A DNA stretch of 36,056 bases from Lachnospiraceae bacterium. GTDB lineage: Bacteria; Bacillota; Clostridia; Lachnospirales; Lachnospiraceae. The stretch is taken from positions 1 to 36,056 of the forward strand of contig JAILOQ010000103.1 of NCBI GenBank assembly GCA_024690725.1. Reading direction: 5' to 3'. Position 1 is the stretch's first letter, and each line of letters begins with the position of its first letter. The position numbers and the translations under genes are program-made. Below are positions 35,053 through 36,056 of the stretch, in pieces. The notes under the pieces are model-generated. The model searched no databases, was not told the DNA's origin, and saw only the letters and a list, made by a program, of their open reading frames with translations.

Positions 35053-36056
35053 ATATGATCTGAATGATGTTGACGCTTGCCGGTTCTTTGGCAAGATCGA
35101 TGAAAGCTCCGTCCGGAGATTTTAACATCGGTCGGGAATACATGCTCTTATTGATAAAGACGATATCGCCTTCTCTTCCGTCGGAGAGCCTTACACGATT
35201 GTTCATATAGGTCATGACCACGTTTTCCAAAAAAGTCATGATATATTTGGCTTCGTATTTTTGTAAGCCTTCTTTTTCGAATAATTCGATCGCTTGGAAC
35301 GGACAAAGCGGTCCGCGATATACGCGTGCTGCGGTCATGGCATCATACACATCTGCGATCGCAACGAGCTTTGCGTACGGATCGATCTTTTCTCCCGACA
35401 GTCCCAGAGGATAACCGGTTCCGTCGCACTTCTCGTGGTGCATGAGTGCGGCATTTTTGATGTGATCGTTGATCGGCTGGTTTTGCAGGATCTTATATCC
35501 TTCGTACGGATGCTTTTTAATGATGGCATATTCTTCATCCGTAAGCTTGCCGGGTTTTTTGATGATGCTATCCGGGATCGCCAGCTTCCCGATGTCGTGA
35601 AGCAGACCGCTTAGGGTCGCGATCTCGATCTCTTCATCGTTGAGTCCGATCCAGGTGGCAAGGATGTTGGTGATCAGCGCAACATTCATGGAATGCGCAA
35701 ATGTCAGGTCGTCGTAGTTACGCATGTTATGCAGCATGTTGAAATAGTCCGCATTGGTACTCTTACCGTCCAAAAGGCTTGTCGCCTGTGTCAGTAAGGT
35801 ATCGGTATCGATCGGTGCGTTCTTTTCGACGATGTCATTTAAACTCTTTTTGAATTCGGTGACGGTCGCATCAAATTCCTGTTTGTATTCCCGAAATTCA
35901 GGACTGTTTTTGATACGATCGGAAAAAGAACTTTTGGCATCATCAATGACGGACGTTGCCTTGTTTTCGTCCGCACCAACGGTTGCCGCGGAAGCGGTAC
36001 CCATTAACGTGGCCGCATCCAATTCCATGGACGGACCTTCCAAACTTTCGTCATAG
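35051..36056 (-). CDS. HD-GYP domain protein, probable c-di-GMP phosphodiesterase; N-terminus beyond the window edge
   Basis: HDIGKLAIPDSIIKKPGKLTDEEYAIIKKHPYEGYKIL ... HHEKCDGTGYPLGLSGEKIDPYAKLVAIADVYDAMTA. Frame stays open to the edge (DESLEGPSMELD...). Confidence 0.93.
   Translation of the reverse strand, partial: YDESLEGPSMELDAATLMGTASAATVGADENKATSVIDDAKSSFSDRIKNSPEFREYKQEFDATVTEFKKSLNDIVEKNAPIDTDTLLTQATSLLDGKSTNADYFNMLHNMRNYDDLTFAHSMNVALITNILATWIGLNDEEIEIATLSGLLHDIGKLAIPDSIIKKPGKLTDEEYAIIKKHPYEGYKILQNQPINDHIKNAALMHHEKCDGTGYPLGLSGEKIDPYAKLVAIADVYDAMTAARVYRGPLCPFQAIELFEKEGLQKYEAKYIMTFLENVVMTYMNNRVRLSDGREGDIVFINKSMYSRPMLKSPDGAFIDLAKEPASVNIIQII

Noticed and set aside
1-36056. Mobile element, prophage, CRISPR or classical defence island
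   Set aside because: No transposase, integrase, phage structural gene, repeat-spacer array or restriction/defence gene recognised; the content is mostly housekeeping and envelope-associated.

Overview
The 36 kb window looks like low-to-mid GC Clostridia DNA, probably Lachnospiraceae judging by gene content and gene neighbours. It encodes about 29 mostly housekeeping or envelope-related proteins. In order: a feoB 3' fragment joined abruptly to a 5'-truncated ispE; GntR regulator; DUF1934; a trigger-factor-like lipoprotein; NlpC/P60 hydrolase; TrkH/TrkA; a Znu-type ABC ATPase and permease; purC; ZIP transporter; a co-directional run of LacI-like-sensor/GGDEF, phosphoglucomutase, a second LacI-like-sensor/GGDEF, a membrane-anchored possible BECR-type nuclease, an epimerase and a membrane protein; an orphan type IV pilin-like gene; a membrane EAL phosphodiesterase; GT2; a translationally coupled VWA(DUF2201-like)/MoxR AAA+/LRR operon; a UDPGP-family pyrophosphorylase; HlyIII; a small (p)ppGpp synthetase; a tail-anchored coiled-coil protein; flavin reductase; LysM-G5-M23 peptidase; murA; and an HD-GYP protein cut by the window edge. 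Most interesting: (1) the coupled VWA/MoxR/LRR operon, whose metallopeptidase-like motif has lost its Glu (HILFH); (2) paired cytosolic LacI-like-sensor diguanylate cyclases flanking a phosphoglucomutase, near EAL and HD-GYP phosphodiesterases; (3) a possible surface-tethered BECR-fold nuclease; (4) an 18-bp palindrome over the murA -35 region; (5) the feoB/ispE chimeric junction, possibly an assembly error. No rRNA, tRNA, CRISPR array, transposase or integrase was recognised. All family calls come from reading translations by eye; no database search was run.
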